NCBI RefSeq assembly: GCF_002995795.1
Contig: NZ_PVXN01000018.1
Span: forward strand, 1 to 47,341
Reading direction: 5' to 3'
Source of the DNA: Clostridium thermopalmarium DSM 5974
Lineage (GTDB): Bacteria; Bacillota; Clostridia; Clostridiales; Clostridiaceae
Length of the DNA: 47,341 bases
Made by a program: the position numbers and the translations under genes. The notes beneath the pieces were generated by a model. It saw only the letters and a list, made by a program, of their open reading frames with translations. It did not search any database and was not told where the DNA came from. Below are positions 37,342-46,806 of the stretch, piece after piece (position 1 is the stretch's first letter; each line of letters starts with the position of its first letter).

Positions 37342-37396
37342 CCATATTTAATTTTAAATTTTGTTTTGATCTCCTACTAAGGGGACCAGCTTCCAT
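37304..37396 (-). CDS. Candidate 30-residue leader peptide
   Basis: ATG 37396..37394 follows GAGGTGA, a close match to the anti-16S consensus, at 8 bases. The peptide starts MEAGPLSRRSKQNLKLN and ends FLRLGS, with five Arg, three Lys and one Pro in 30 residues and no membrane segment. The 5' arm of the long-range pairing lies in codons 19-23, so ribosomes on this ORF would control the leader fold. I know of no family for it. The N-terminus loosely recalls the enterobacterial Mg2+ leader MgtL (ME..P...RR..LKL), which may be chance. It could be spurious, but the ribosome binding site and codon make-up argue for translation. Confidence 0.5.
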   Translation of the reverse strand: MEAGPLSRRSKQNLKLNMEYRGNLFLRLGS

Positions 37397-37727
37397 TGAT
37401 ATCTCACCTCTTCTTAAAACATTGAACAAAATTAAAATTCTGTTTATAAAAATTTCATATAACACATCTCTAATATAAATTATATTATAATTAGATTAAA
37501 ATGCAACCGTATTTAATCATTTACAGTAAAATTATTAGTTTATATTAATATAGTTGTATTTTAAATCAAATTTCAAGGTTTTACTCTATTATTTAACTAA
37601 TCTTAAGTTTTTCTTTATTTTTTGTATATCTCTTCCCTATTATTATACTCTCCTTCAATAAAATGTTTTGTTTATATTTTATATTTATTATGTTAATATT
37701 ATTACTAGATTTGGAGGGACTTAATTA
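37397..37727. other. Divergent intergenic region before ygiQ
   Basis: This AT-rich 331-base stretch carries the leader-ORF ribosome binding site at its left end, a possible minus-strand -10 TATAAT at 37489..37484 with only a weak TTGCAT -35, and the ygiQ ribosome binding site at its right end. No further gene or clear motif is visible. Confidence 0.45.
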
Positions 37728-39614
37728 ATGAGATTAAATAAAAAATTTTTACCTGTAAGCAAAGAAGATTTAAAGGCAAGAAATATAGACCAATTAGATT
37801 TTGTAATAATAACTGGAGATGCTTATGTAGATCACCCTTCCTTTGGCACAGCAATAATTGGACGCGTGCTTGAACATGAAGGCTTTAATGTAGGAATTAT
37901 TGCTCAACCTGATTGGCATAGTGTAGATGATTTTAAGAAACTTGGTAAACCAAAGTATGGCTTTTTAATAAACTCTGGTAATATGGACTCCTTAGTAAGT
38001 AATTATACTGTATCCAAGAAAAAAAGGCATTACGACGTATTTTCTCCTGGTGGGAAAGGAGGACACAGGCCAGACAGAGCCTTAATTGTATATTGTAATA
38101 GAGCTAGAGAAGCTTATAATGGCGTTCCCATAATAATAGGAGGCTTAGAGGCAAGTCTTAGACGTTTTGCCCATTATGACTACTGGGACGATAAAATAAG
38201 AAGAAGTATACTTGTAGATTGTAAAGCTGATTTATTAATATATGGCATGGGCGAAAAAACTATAATTCAAATCGCTAATTTACTTAGGTATGGTATGGAC
38301 ATAAAAAATATAACAAATGTCAGAGGTACTGTTTATATCTCTAACTCTTTAGAAAATATAGAAGATTATATAGAAGTTCCTTCTTTTGAGGAGTGTGTAA
38401 ATAGTAAAAAAGCCTACGCAGATAGCTTTAAAATACAATATTATGAGCAAGACAGCATAAATGGCAGAACTATAGTTCAAAAACATGGTAATAGATATAT
38501 TGTACAAAATAGGCCTCAAGAAGCTTTAACCCAGTCTGAAATGGACACAGTATATGGATTACCTTATGCTAGGAACTACCATCCTATGTACGAAAAAGAT
38601 GGGGGAATTCCTGCTATTAATGAAATTAAGTTTTCTATAACAAGCCATAGAGGATGCTATGGTGGTTGTTCCTTCTGCGCACTTAATTTCCATCAAGGAA
38701 GATCCATACAGAACAGAAGCCAGGAATCCATTATAAATGAGGCTAAACTCTTAACAACTTTAGATGATTTTAAAGGATATATTCACGATATTGGAGGCCC
38801 TACTGCAAACTTTAGACACAGAGCTTGTGATCATCAAAAGAAACATGGTGTTTGCAAAAACAGACAATGTCTTTTTCCTACTCCTTGCAAAAATTTAAAG
38901 GTAGATCATAATGAATATCTTGACCTTCTAAGAAAGGTTAGAAAATTGCCTGGGATTAAAAAGGTCTTTATCCGTTCTGGAATAAGATTTGATTACTTAA
39001 TTCAAGATAAAAATGATACTTTTCTTAGAGAATTATGTGAACATCATATTAGCGGCCAATTAAAAGTAGCACCTGAGCATATAAATGATAAAGTGCTTGA
39101 AGCTATGGGAAAACCTAAAAATGATGTTTATGAAAAATTTCAAAAGAAGTATGAAGCTATGAATAAAAAACTATGTAAAAAACAGTTTTTAGTTCCTTAT
39201 CTTATCTCAAGCCACCCTGGAAGTGATTTAGACGCAGCAATTGAACTTGCACTTTATATAAAAACTATGGGACATAATCCTGAACAGGTACAAGATTTTT
39301 ATCCAACACCTGGAAGCCTTTCAACCGCTATGTACTATACAGGTATAAATCCCCTTACTGGAGAAAAAATATATGTTCCTAAAACTCCTGAAGAAAAATC
39401 TATGCAAAGAGCTTTACTTCAATTTTCAAAGCCTGAAAATTACTCTTTAGTAAAAAAAGCTCTAATAAAAGCTGGCAGAGAAGACTTAATAGGGTTTGGT
39501 AAAAACTGCTTAATACCACCTAGACCTATCAAAGGAAAAAATACTGGCAAAAATAAGAACAATACCAAACACAAAGGCATTAAAGGAAAAAGACATACTA
39601 AAACACGAAAATAA
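37728..39614 (+). CDS. ygiQ: YgiQ-family radical SAM protein
   Basis: A 628-residue radical SAM protein of unknown reaction. The N-terminal region (about 20-180) resembles a cobalamin-binding fold, and the radical SAM domain binds a [4Fe-4S] cluster through C310, C314 and C317 ([10 protein letters not shown]). The family segments [28 protein letters not shown] and [16 protein letters not shown]-type end (here [16 protein letters not shown]) are clear. The C-terminal 30 residues are a basic Lys/Gly/Asn tail. GGAGGG precedes the ATG. It is a single gene ending in a large hairpin. Confidence 0.93.
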   Translation: MRLNKKFLPVSKEDLKARNIDQLDFVIITGDAYVDHPSFGTAIIGRVLEHEGFNVGIIAQPDWHSVDDFKKLGKPKYGFLINSGNMDSLVSNYTVSKKKRHYDVFSPGGKGGHRPDRALIVYCNRAREAYNGVPIIIGGLEASLRRFAHYDYWDDKIRRSILVDCKADLLIYGMGEKTIIQIANLLRYGMDIKNITNVRGTVYISNSLENIEDYIEVPSFEECVNSKKAYADSFKIQYYEQDSINGRTIVQKHGNRYIVQNRPQEALTQSEMDTVYGLPYARNYHPMYEKDGGIPAINEIKFSITSHRGCYGGCSFCALNFHQGRSIQNRSQESIINEAKLLTTLDDFKGYIHDIGGPTANFRHRACDHQKKHGVCKNRQCLFPTPCKNLKVDHNEYLDLLRKVRKLPGIKKVFIRSGIRFDYLIQDKNDTFLRELCEHHISGQLKVAPEHINDKVLEAMGKPKNDVYEKFQKKYEAMNKKLCKKQFLVPYLISSHPGSDLDAAIELALYIKTMGHNPEQVQDFYPTPGSLSTAMYYTGINPLTGEKIYVPKTPEEKSMQRALLQFSKPENYSLVKKALIKAGREDLIGFGKNCLIPPRPIKGKNTGKNKNNTKHKGIKGKRHTKTRK

Positions 39615-39621
39615 AATTCAA

Positions 39622-39681
39622 ATCGCTAATTCCTAGCTGCTAGTCTCTATTTTTAGAGATTAGCCACTAGGGATTAGCGAT
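39622..39681. terminator. Bidirectional 27-base hairpin after ygiQ
   Basis: Arms 39622-39648 and 39655-39681 match at about 23 of 27 positions and are followed by CATTTTTTA on the plus strand. It separates ygiQ from the convergent gene that ends at 39681, whose stop it touches. The arms are made of CTAATCC/CTAGT words like other spacers here. Confidence 0.75.
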
Positions 39682-40343
39682 CATTTTTTACTGGTAATTG
39701 AAGATTTATTTAGCTTTGAAATTGCATAATTTAATGTTATCATCCACAAAAGATCTCCTATGATTAAATGAATGAAGATTTCTTTTCCAAGTACATATAA
39801 CATTGTCTCTAATATAATCCCTATAGATGCAGACACAATAAATATGATTCCTTTTTTATCTATATTTGCTCTATAGATATTCATGCTTAAAATTATAAAA
39901 AGCACATTCATTAGCATATATCCAATGTATATGTATGGATTACCTATAAATTCAATATAATATCCATATATAATATCCAAGCTTAGTCTTGCAGGATATT
40001 TATAAATCAAGTATCCATAAATTAAAACTAATATTAGACTTAATGGAAACATATATAAAAACTTTATTTTATCGTTTCTCATCAATATGTACATGGATGT
40101 TAATGCTGCAATTAATATACATAAAAGATTTAAAAAATAAATAGGCTTTAATAAATATAAGTATCTCATATCTTTTGATATAGTTAATACTAGTATTGAG
40201 CAATATCTCAGAAACATTGCAGCAAATATTCCCGTACAAATAAATTTTATTCTATTCGGAGCATATTTAATAGTATTTTTAAAACCCTTATAAATAATCA
40301 ACATCGTAACCAATATTAATATCAAATAAATATAAGTCCTCAA
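39681..40343 (-). CDS. Unknown seven-helix membrane protein
   Basis: A 220-residue hydrophobic protein with about seven predicted membrane helices, starting immediately at the N-terminus (MRTYIYLILILVTMLIIY), and a short polar C-terminal tail rich in Ser and Lys. I recognise no family motif. Aromatic and Ile-rich composition and lack of charged membrane residues give no clue to a transported substrate; a sensor-type membrane domain is possible. It follows dgkB by 58 bases on the same strand and may share its transcript. Confidence 0.6.
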   Translation of the reverse strand: MRTYIYLILILVTMLIIYKGFKNTIKYAPNRIKFICTGIFAAMFLRYCSILVLTISKDMRYLYLLKPIYFLNLLCILIAALTSMYILMRNDKIKFLYMFPLSLILVLIYGYLIYKYPARLSLDIIYGYYIEFIGNPYIYIGYMLMNVLFIILSMNIYRANIDKKGIIFIVSASIGIILETMLYVLGKEIFIHLIIGDLLWMITLNYAISKLNKSSITSKK

Positions 40344-40401
40344 TATATTCTCCCCATGAAATTACTGTTACTTATAATTATTTTATATTCATATTATTTA
40401 T

Positions 40402-41304
40402 TCATACTTTTTCACTTTTTGTAAATTTTACACCTAAAACCTTTAATCCTCCCTTTATACATTCTATAGTAACAGGAAAATCAGGACCTCTCTCTCCATC
40501 TATATCTGTTACTATATCCTCATGACACTCTATATATAGCTTATCTGTCTTAAAATAAATAAGCCCCTTTGAATGTTCTAAGTGCTCACTCTTCAATATT
40601 TTTATAAATAGAGATATTATATCTTTTATCATACCAGCCTTTATTATGATTACATCCAGCATTCCATCAGTTAAATCCGCCTTATATGCCAGATTAAAGT
40701 TTCCTGCTGTTTGCCCATTAAAAACAAGCATCAAATACATATCTCCGTCAAACTCCATATGAGATGAAGATACCTTTATCTTAAGTTTTCTAAGGTTAGG
40801 AATTTGCTCTATCCCCTTTACATAATAAGCAAGCTTCCCTATGGTATTTTTTAAGTTTACATCTGTCTTCTGAGATACATCTGTAAATAGGCCTGTGCTA
40901 GCTACATTTACAAAATATTTATCATTTATTTTTCCTATATCAATATCCACTGGGCTGCTGGTCAGTATTTGTTCGCAAGCTTTCTCTACGTCTAGAGGCA
41001 TTCCTATGAACTTTGCAAAATCATTAGCCGTTCCTACTGGAAGAACAGCAATAGGAAGATTTATGCCTAAAAACTTCATATGATTTACTACATTGTCTAC
41101 CGTTCCATCTCCTCCTGCAACTAATATATATTTAAAACTTTCATCAATATTCTTAAATGCATCACTTAATTCATAATCCATACTAATTCTAAATGGTTCA
41201 ACAATATAACCATATTTTTGATGAATCATAATTACTGTGTCTATATCATTTATGATTGTGTTTTCACCTGAATACGGATTATAAATAAATTTTACTCTAT
41301 TCAT
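40402..41304 (-). CDS. Diacylglycerol kinase / lipid kinase (DgkB/YegS type)
   Basis: A 300-residue lipid kinase of the DAGK catalytic family. The nucleotide loop GGDGTVDNVVNHM follows the opening strand FIYNPYSG, and LPVGTANDFAKFIG is the second conserved loop. The C-terminal beta-sandwich ends in VTIECIKGGLKVLG. Such enzymes phosphorylate diacylglycerol or a related lipid at the membrane surface. The frame is open 12 codons earlier, but ATG 41304..41302 has AGGAGAG upstream and gives the standard N-terminus. DgkB would recycle lipoteichoic-acid-derived diacylglycerol; YegS-like specificity is not excluded. Confidence 0.87.
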   Translation of the reverse strand: MNRVKFIYNPYSGENTIINDIDTVIMIHQKYGYIVEPFRISMDYELSDAFKNIDESFKYILVAGGDGTVDNVVNHMKFLGINLPIAVLPVGTANDFAKFIGMPLDVEKACEQILTSSPVDIDIGKINDKYFVNVASTGLFTDVSQKTDVNLKNTIGKLAYYVKGIEQIPNLRKLKIKVSSSHMEFDGDMYLMLVFNGQTAGNFNLAYKADLTDGMLDVIIIKAGMIKDIISLFIKILKSEHLEHSKGLIYFKTDKLYIECHEDIVTDIDGERGPDFPVTIECIKGGLKVLGVKFTKSEKV

Positions 41305-41383
41305 TTCAACTCTCCTATCAAAGTAGTAAAATTGCCTCATTTAATTTTTATATTATATATTATAGCCTTAATTATGAATATAA

Positions 41384-41414
41384 AAAAGCCTATGATGAAA
41401 ATTCATAGGCTTTT
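41384..41414 (-). terminator. Intrinsic terminator of the CBS-pair gene
   Basis: A perfect 12-bp stem (41384-41395 with 41403-41414) with A/T flanks; minus-strand T-tract TTTTTTA follows. It lies between the CBS gene and dgkB. Confidence 0.82.
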
Positions 41415-41534
41415 AGGAAAAATTTATAACTACAGTTTAAATTTTGTATAAACAAAGCAATGAATAAGTGAAGTTATTTTCTTACTTTGAATTAATATAT
41501 TGTCATTAAATTATAATAAATTTAGTGTATATTC

Positions 41535-41963
41535 TTATATTTGTGGACTAGCTGGGGTTGAAATGCTACTTAATGCGCTTTCAGCTTCATTTGCAAACTG
41601 TGGTTCAACTGCTAAGTCCCCTAGTGCAACTATTCCCACAACCTTATCATTTTCTACAATTGGAAGCCTTCTTATTTGTCTTTCGCTCATTATTCTGGCA
41701 GCTTCATGAACATCCATATTTGGTGTTCCTGTAACCGGATTAGAAGTCATTATATCTTTTACTTTTTGCTGCCTAGCATTTTCTCCTTCAGCACAAGATC
41801 TCAAAGCAATATCTCTATCTGTAATTACTCCAACCACCTTTTCTCCTCTACAAACCGGTATAGAACCTACATTGTATTCTTTCATCATTTGAGCTGCTCG
41901 TTCTACTGTATCTTCTGCATTTATAGTTGCTACGGTTTTTGTCATTATATTTTTTATTTCCAT
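41535..41963 (-). CDS. Stand-alone CBS-pair protein
   Basis: A 142-residue protein made only of two CBS motifs (about 1-60 and 67-125: IMTKTVATINAEDTVERAA, GVITDRDIALR, DIMTSNPVTGTP, RIMSERQIRRLPIVEN) plus a short Ser/Pro tail. CBS pairs bind adenosine nucleotides. The target is unknown. I prefer ATG 41963..41961 because GGAGGTG lies 6 bases upstream; the GTG three codons earlier is inside that site. Confidence 0.88.
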   Translation of the reverse strand: MEIKNIMTKTVATINAEDTVERAAQMMKEYNVGSIPVCRGEKVVGVITDRDIALRSCAEGENARQQKVKDIMTSNPVTGTPNMDVHEAARIMSERQIRRLPIVENDKVVGIVALGDLAVEPQFANEAESALSSISTPASPQI

Positions 41964-42139
41964 GAAAAACACCTCCCAAGCTTATTCTTAACCAAAACTC
42001 CTCTTAATATGTTTATATTAAGTTTTTATAAAAAAAATTTTTTCCTACTTAAATATTTGTCCAAAATAATATATAATTATAATAAACATTAATTTTTATT
42101 TGTATTTAATTTCAGGCAATAATTTTTAGGAGTGATATT

Positions 42140-42655
42140 ATGATGACCAGAAGTGCATTACCAAATGCCTTTACTTTAGGAAATCTGGCATGTGGTCTTA
42201 TATCTTTAATAATGACATTTAAAGGAGACTATAGAACGGCTTGTATATTTATCCTATTAGCAGGTGTTATGGATAGATATGATGGAAGAATTGCTAGATT
42301 TTTAGATGCAGCCAGCGATATAGGAAAAGAGCTTGATTCTCTTGCTGATTTAGTTTCCTTTGGCGTTGCACCTTCAATTTTAGTTTTCAACTTATATGAT
42401 CTTATGAGTCTAGGATTAGTAGGATATTTATTAGTTTTGATTTTCCCTTTATCTGGTGCCTATAGATTAGCGAGATATAATTGTACTGAATTTGACGGAG
42501 CCTTTGTGGGAGTTCCTATAACTGTAGCTGGAATGTTGCTTTCCTTATACTCATTTATAACAATGAGTAATGCTTCTAATGTATTTTTAACAGGTATGTT
42601 AATGGTTTTACTTTCTTATCTTATGGTAAGTAGATTGAGAATAAAAAAAGTGTGA
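42140..42655 (+). CDS. pssA: CDP-diacylglycerol--serine O-phosphatidyltransferase
   Basis: A 171-residue integral membrane enzyme that makes phosphatidylserine from CDP-diacylglycerol and serine. It has the CDP-alcohol phosphatidyltransferase motif D-x2-D-G-x2-A-R-x8-G-x3-D-x3-D at D45, D48, D66 and D70 and about five to six membrane helices. The N-terminus LPNAFTLGNLACGL is typical of PssA rather than PgsA. AGGAG lies 7 bases before the tandem ATG. The stop codon lies inside the shared terminator hairpin. No psd decarboxylase gene is adjacent. Confidence 0.88.
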   Translation: MMTRSALPNAFTLGNLACGLISLIMTFKGDYRTACIFILLAGVMDRYDGRIARFLDAASDIGKELDSLADLVSFGVAPSILVFNLYDLMSLGLVGYLLVLIFPLSGAYRLARYNCTEFDGAFVGVPITVAGMLLSLYSFITMSNASNVFLTGMLMVLLSYLMVSRLRIKKV

Positions 42656-42674
42656 AAGCTCACACTTTTTTTAT
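42641..42674. terminator. Bidirectional terminator shared by convergent pssA and the next gene
   Basis: A perfect 15-bp stem (42641-42655 with 42660-42674) with loop AAGC and A/T arms. It contains the TGA of pssA and the TAA of the minus-strand gene, so both coding regions end inside it. Confidence 0.88.
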
Positions 42675-43000
42675 TCTTTAAAACTTAAATCTTCCTCAAT
42701 TTCTGTATATATATATCCTTCATTAAGTTTTCCTTTTATTATCTCAGATTTTAGTTCACAATAATCTAAATATCCATTGCTAGACTTTTCTAACATGTCT
42801 ATAATTTCATCTATTATATCTCCAAGTTTATCTGCTCTTTTTAAAGCATCCCTTACATCACTTTTCCTTGATAAAGCTATTTTATTCAATTCATCTGCTC
42901 CGCCAATCAACAATCTGTACGAATTTACCAGTTTGCCCAATAAGTCTGCTAGATTATTAATATCTGTATAGTATGTGTGTATAACTTTCCTGCTCCCCAC
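42671..43000 (-). CDS. Small helical protein of unknown function
   Basis: A 109-residue charged, mainly helical protein with GTG start and AGGTG upstream. Long amphipathic stretches (about 13-40 and 50-75, for example ADKLGDIIDEIIDMLEK) suggest a coiled coil or helical bundle. No domain is recognised. It is encoded between pssA and the Cax antiporter, co-oriented with the latter and 53 bases downstream of it, with a 10-bp inverted repeat (43012-43021 with 43048-43057) in the spacer. Confidence 0.65.
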   Translation of the reverse strand: MGSRKVIHTYYTDINNLADLLGKLVNSYRLLIGGADELNKIALSRKSDVRDALKRADKLGDIIDEIIDMLEKSSNGYLDYCELKSEIIKGKLNEGYIYTEIEEDLSFKE

Positions 43001-43053
43001 TTAATCACCTTATGAATTGATATCATAATAATTATATTAATTAAAACATCAAT

Positions 43054-44103
43054 TCATGCTAAGTAATAGTATCCCATAGTAATCATTGTATATATAGCAA
43101 GTAAAATAGCACCTTCAAACCAATAGGTTCTACCATCTTGGAATACAAAGTATGACATAGCTATAGCTATAGCACTCATCATAATCTGAAAATGACTAAA
43201 GACAAAGTTCATTTGAACTCCCATAAAGTATGAAAAAATTATTAAAATAGGAGTTACAAATAGTGAAATTTGTATACTTGAGCCAATAGCTATTTCTAAG
43301 CTCATATTTATTTTATTTTTCGCGGCGCAGATTATAGCTGAAACATTCTCTCCCATGTTTCCTAATATAGGTATGAGTATTATTCCTATAAATTGCTGAG
43401 ATAAACTATACTTATTTACTAACTCATTTATACTAAAAGTAAGTTTTTCACTAATTATAAATAGTAATATTGATTCCAATATTATTTTAATTACTATTAT
43501 ATTTTTTCTCTTTTTATCTCTTTTATTCCCTTTCTCCTCTATTCCTTCGCTTATTACAAAAAGATTGTTGTGGGTATAAAGAGAAAATATAAGCCCTAAT
43601 ATATATACTCCTATTAAAACAATTGATACCTTTATGCTTATTGTAAACATTATTTTTCCAGATAAATTGCTATAACTGTCTATAGATGCCATAACCAACA
43701 TAGCAGACATAGCTAAAAGGAGCATATTAAAGTTTGTTCTTGCTACTATTTTGTTAAATCTCTGTTCCTTATGCTTAATGCCTCCACAAAATATAGATAT
43801 ACCAAGAACTAAAAGCATATTACTTATTATAGAACCTACAAGAGCAGATTTAACCATAGGAACCATTCCAAAGCTTATAGACCATATTCCCATCATAAGC
43901 TCTGGAAAATTTCCAATGGTAGCAGCTAAAAGCCCTCCTCTTTTCTCTCCTATATATTGAGACATTACTGAGGTAAGATCCCCAAGCAATATTGCAACTG
44001 GAATTATTGCCACAGAATAAATTATTGTATTTGCTAAAACAAAAGGGGTATTAATAAAAATTGCTATTATAGATATTAATGTAAATATATACTTTTTCGT
44101 CAC
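43054..44103 (-). CDS. Ca2+/H+ antiporter (Cax family)
   Basis: A 349-residue cation exchanger with about 11 membrane helices. The two alpha repeats carry the family metal-site pattern as GNFPELMMG (first half) and GNMGENVSAI (second half), each with the acidic residue. A basic loop near 195-205 (EEKGNKRDKKRKN) is cytoplasmic. It exports Ca2+, or possibly another divalent cation, in exchange for protons. The start is GTG with GAGGGA upstream. A 10-bp inverted repeat overlaps its end. Family assignment is firm, ion specificity is inferred. Confidence 0.87.
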   Translation of the reverse strand: MTKKYIFTLISIIAIFINTPFVLANTIIYSVAIIPVAILLGDLTSVMSQYIGEKRGGLLAATIGNFPELMMGIWSISFGMVPMVKSALVGSIISNMLLVLGISIFCGGIKHKEQRFNKIVARTNFNMLLLAMSAMLVMASIDSYSNLSGKIMFTISIKVSIVLIGVYILGLIFSLYTHNNLFVISEGIEEKGNKRDKKRKNIIVIKIILESILLFIISEKLTFSINELVNKYSLSQQFIGIILIPILGNMGENVSAIICAAKNKINMSLEIAIGSSIQISLFVTPILIIFSYFMGVQMNFVFSHFQIMMSAIAIAMSYFVFQDGRTYWFEGAILLAIYTMITMGYYYLA

Positions 44104-44251
44104 TTAATCCCTCACTCTGTATCTATTGCTATCTTCTTTTAGTGTATGGACTAGTGATAAATGAGGTTACACTTTTTGTGGTATTATATACATACCAACC
44201 GTAATAAGTTCTTTAAATTTATAAATGAGGATATTCTAGCATAAAATATTT

Positions 44252-45910
44252 CTAGTATTTATAAAAACAGCTTCCACCTATAAACTCTCTAAGTATAGAA
44301 TTATCTGGAATTAAGTCATCATCTACATCCTTGAAAAAATGTAAGAAACTTTTTAATCTCATTGCTTCATAATAAACAGGACTATCCTTAGAAATCTTTG
44401 AAAGCTGAGGTTCAGCATGTTTTTTCAAAACACATAATTCGTATATTAAACTTGAGTTAAACATAACATCTGCTTCCTCTTGGAATACAAATATATTTTT
44501 CTCTTCTCCCCGTCTTATAGAAGGCCACATTTTTAAAGTATCTTCTGCATTATAACCTCTTGATAAATAGTCTCTTACTATTCTTCTTACTATTCTAACA
44601 TCAGTTGTAGCTATTCTATTATGATTATCTAAATTCAATTGTGTTAGTGCACTTATATATATTTTAAATTTGTTCTCCTTTGGTATTGAAGAAGTTAAAA
44701 TTTCATTTAATCCATGTATTCCTTCAATTAGAATTACACCATTCTTAGGAAGTTTTAAAGGTTTTTCATGCCATTTTCTGCTGCCTGTTATAAAATCAAA
44801 TTGAGGAACAACTACCTCTTTTCCCTCTAGTAAATCATTGAGATTTTTATTAAATAATTCTAAATCTAAGGCATAAATAGATTCAAAATCATAGTTTCCG
44901 TCTTCATCTTTAGGAGTATTTTCTCTATCCACAAAATAATCATCTAAAGATATTTGAACTGGTATCATGCCGTTAACTTTTAACTGTATAGCTAATCTCC
45001 TTGTAAATGTAGTCTTTCCTGAAGAAGACGGTCCAGCTATTAATACAATTTTCACATTTTTTCTGCTGTGTATCATATCTGCAATATAAGCTGCTTTCTT
45101 TTCATGCAGTGCTTCTGCTATCCTAATAATATCAACTATTTCACCATTTACTACCTTATCATTTAATGCTCCAACATCAGCTATATCAAGTATTCTTCCC
45201 CATTGCTCTGCTTCATAAAATATCTTAGCTAATTTCTTATGATCTTCAAATTTTTGAAGCATACTTGGATTATCTTCTGAAGGCAGCATAAGAATAAATC
45301 CTGGAGCATAATACATTATATCAAATACCTTAAGTGTTCCTGTTGAAAATGCCATAGGTCCATAAAAGTAATCATACATTCCTTCAAGCTCATAAAGAGT
45401 TACTTCATTCACATTTGTATGTTGCAATATTCTCAATTTATCATCCATATTAGATTTTTTAAAAATTTCAACAGCTTTTTCTTTGCTTACAATTACTTTG
45501 TTAATTCTCATATCTTGGTCTATTATTTCCTGCATTCTCTTTTTTATATTTACTATATCTTCCTCATTAAGAGGGGTTTCCTTGTATATCTCTCCAAACA
45601 ATCCTTTACTCAAAGAATGTTCTATAGTAACTTTAGCGTCAGGGTATAAATCATGTACAGCTTTTATAAGCACAAATTTTAAACTTCTCTTATATGCAAG
45701 AATAGATATCTTTTCCCTTAAATCAACAGGCTCAAAATATCCATCTTCTTCAGGCTCATAAGAAAGCTCATATACTTTCCCATTAAATTTTCCTAATACG
45801 TAGGGTCTGTTATTTTCTATTCTATACTGTTTTGCAATTTCATATAAAGTTGTCCCTTTATCAACACTTAAACTTTTTCCACCCCTTAGGATAATATTTA
45901 ATTTGCTCAT
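44252..45910 (-). CDS. TGS/SAD-uridine kinase fusion (nucleoside kinase family)
   Basis: A 552-residue cytoplasmic protein. The N-terminus has a TGS-like domain (about 1-62), followed by a threonyl-tRNA-synthetase second-additional-domain-like region (about 70-220). The uridine kinase/phosphoribulokinase domain starts near residue 285, with Walker A GPSSSGKTT (about 293-301), the DDYF loop and VRDYLSRG. It lacks any class II synthetase core. It is annotated as uridine or nucleoside kinase in many Firmicutes, but the true substrate is uncertain. The start ATG 45910..45908 has GGAGG 8 bases upstream; the open frame extends 7 codons further without a site. Confidence 0.87.
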   Translation of the reverse strand: MSKLNIILRGGKSLSVDKGTTLYEIAKQYRIENNRPYVLGKFNGKVYELSYEPEEDGYFEPVDLREKISILAYKRSLKFVLIKAVHDLYPDAKVTIEHSLSKGLFGEIYKETPLNEEDIVNIKKRMQEIIDQDMRINKVIVSKEKAVEIFKKSNMDDKLRILQHTNVNEVTLYELEGMYDYFYGPMAFSTGTLKVFDIMYYAPGFILMLPSEDNPSMLQKFEDHKKLAKIFYEAEQWGRILDIADVGALNDKVVNGEIVDIIRIAEALHEKKAAYIADMIHSRKNVKIVLIAGPSSSGKTTFTRRLAIQLKVNGMIPVQISLDDYFVDRENTPKDEDGNYDFESIYALDLELFNKNLNDLLEGKEVVVPQFDFITGSRKWHEKPLKLPKNGVILIEGIHGLNEILTSSIPKENKFKIYISALTQLNLDNHNRIATTDVRIVRRIVRDYLSRGYNAEDTLKMWPSIRRGEEKNIFVFQEEADVMFNSSLIYELCVLKKHAEPQLSKISKDSPVYYEAMRLKSFLHFFKDVDDDLIPDNSILREFIGGSCFYKY

Positions 45911-46107
45911 ACCACATTCCTCCATTTGCATATTGTTTTTCTTTATCTTCGTTTATTTTTGGCCTATATTTATGATTGATTATTATTTATATAAGTATGG
46001 TCACTTATACTACTATTATATACCTGCAGCATATATATGAGTTACTTACTATATATTATAATTTTTTAATATTAGGTAAAAATATTATTCTGAAAGGGGA
46101 ATGATTT

Positions 46108-46782
46108 ATGTTCATAGTACTAATAAGAACTATAATACTTTATTCTTTAGTAGTATTAACCATGCGTTTAATGGGTAAAAGGCAGATTGGAGAATTGGAA
46201 CCTTTTGAACTTGTAATCGCAATTATGATATCTGATTTAGCTTCATTTCCTATGCAAGATATAAGAATTCCTCTTATACATGGAATAATTCCTATATTAA
46301 CTTTACTAATGATTCAAACTATAATAACTCTCATAGAACTCAAAAGTGAAAAAGCTGCAGAAATATTAACAGGCAAACCAAGCATTTTAATAAAGCAAGG
46401 TAAAATAGATATAAAAGAACTACGAAATCAAAAATTGAGTTTTAATGATTTAATAGAAGAATTGAGGCTCAATGGCTATTATAATATTTCAGATGTTGAA
46501 TATGCTATTTTAGAAACCAGCGGACAGTTATCTATAATGCCTAAGACAAATATTTCTCCTGCAACAAAAGAAGATTTAAAAATAAATTCTCCACAAGAGA
46601 AACTTCCTGTAACCTTGATTTTAGATGGAAAAATAAATAAATCAAATTTAAAACTTATAAACAAAACAGAAGAATGGCTTTATAATCAATTAAAGATTAA
46701 TAATATATCCTCTGTAAAAGAAGTTTTTATAGCCACTATAGATTCTAAAGGTAAATTTTTTTATCAACTTAAAGATAAATAA
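46108..46782 (+). CDS. DUF421 (YetF-like) membrane protein
   Basis: A 224-residue protein with three N-terminal membrane helices (about 5-20, 33-50 and 58-75), followed by a soluble domain of the YetF/YrbG family (about 85-160; GKPSILIKQGKID, ELRLNGYYNISDVEYAILETSGQLS). The segment MRLMGKRQIGELEPFELVIAIMISDLASFPM is split by helices and typical of the family, beginning MRLMGKRQIGELEPFELV. The function is unknown. AAAGGGG precedes the ATG. It is 24 bases upstream of a DUF4363 gene, a frequent partner in spore formers. Confidence 0.87.
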   Translation: MFIVLIRTIILYSLVVLTMRLMGKRQIGELEPFELVIAIMISDLASFPMQDIRIPLIHGIIPILTLLMIQTIITLIELKSEKAAEILTGKPSILIKQGKIDIKELRNQKLSFNDLIEELRLNGYYNISDVEYAILETSGQLSIMPKTNISPATKEDLKINSPQEKLPVTLILDGKINKSNLKLINKTEEWLYNQLKINNISSVKEVFIATIDSKGKFFYQLKDK

Positions 46783-46806
46783 GAAGAAACATAGGGAGGA
46801 TTCACT

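Noticed and set aside
37037-37420. M-box (Mg2+) riboswitch in the leader of the MgtE_N/CBS gene
   Set aside because: AGGTGAG is present, but it serves as the leader ORF's ribosome binding site; the rest of the M-box core sequence is absent.
41676-42092. Plus-strand open frame of 138 codons over the CBS gene
   Set aside because: It is Ser/Phe/Tyr/Cys-rich with no motifs, opposite a clear CBS-pair protein, with no ribosome binding site.
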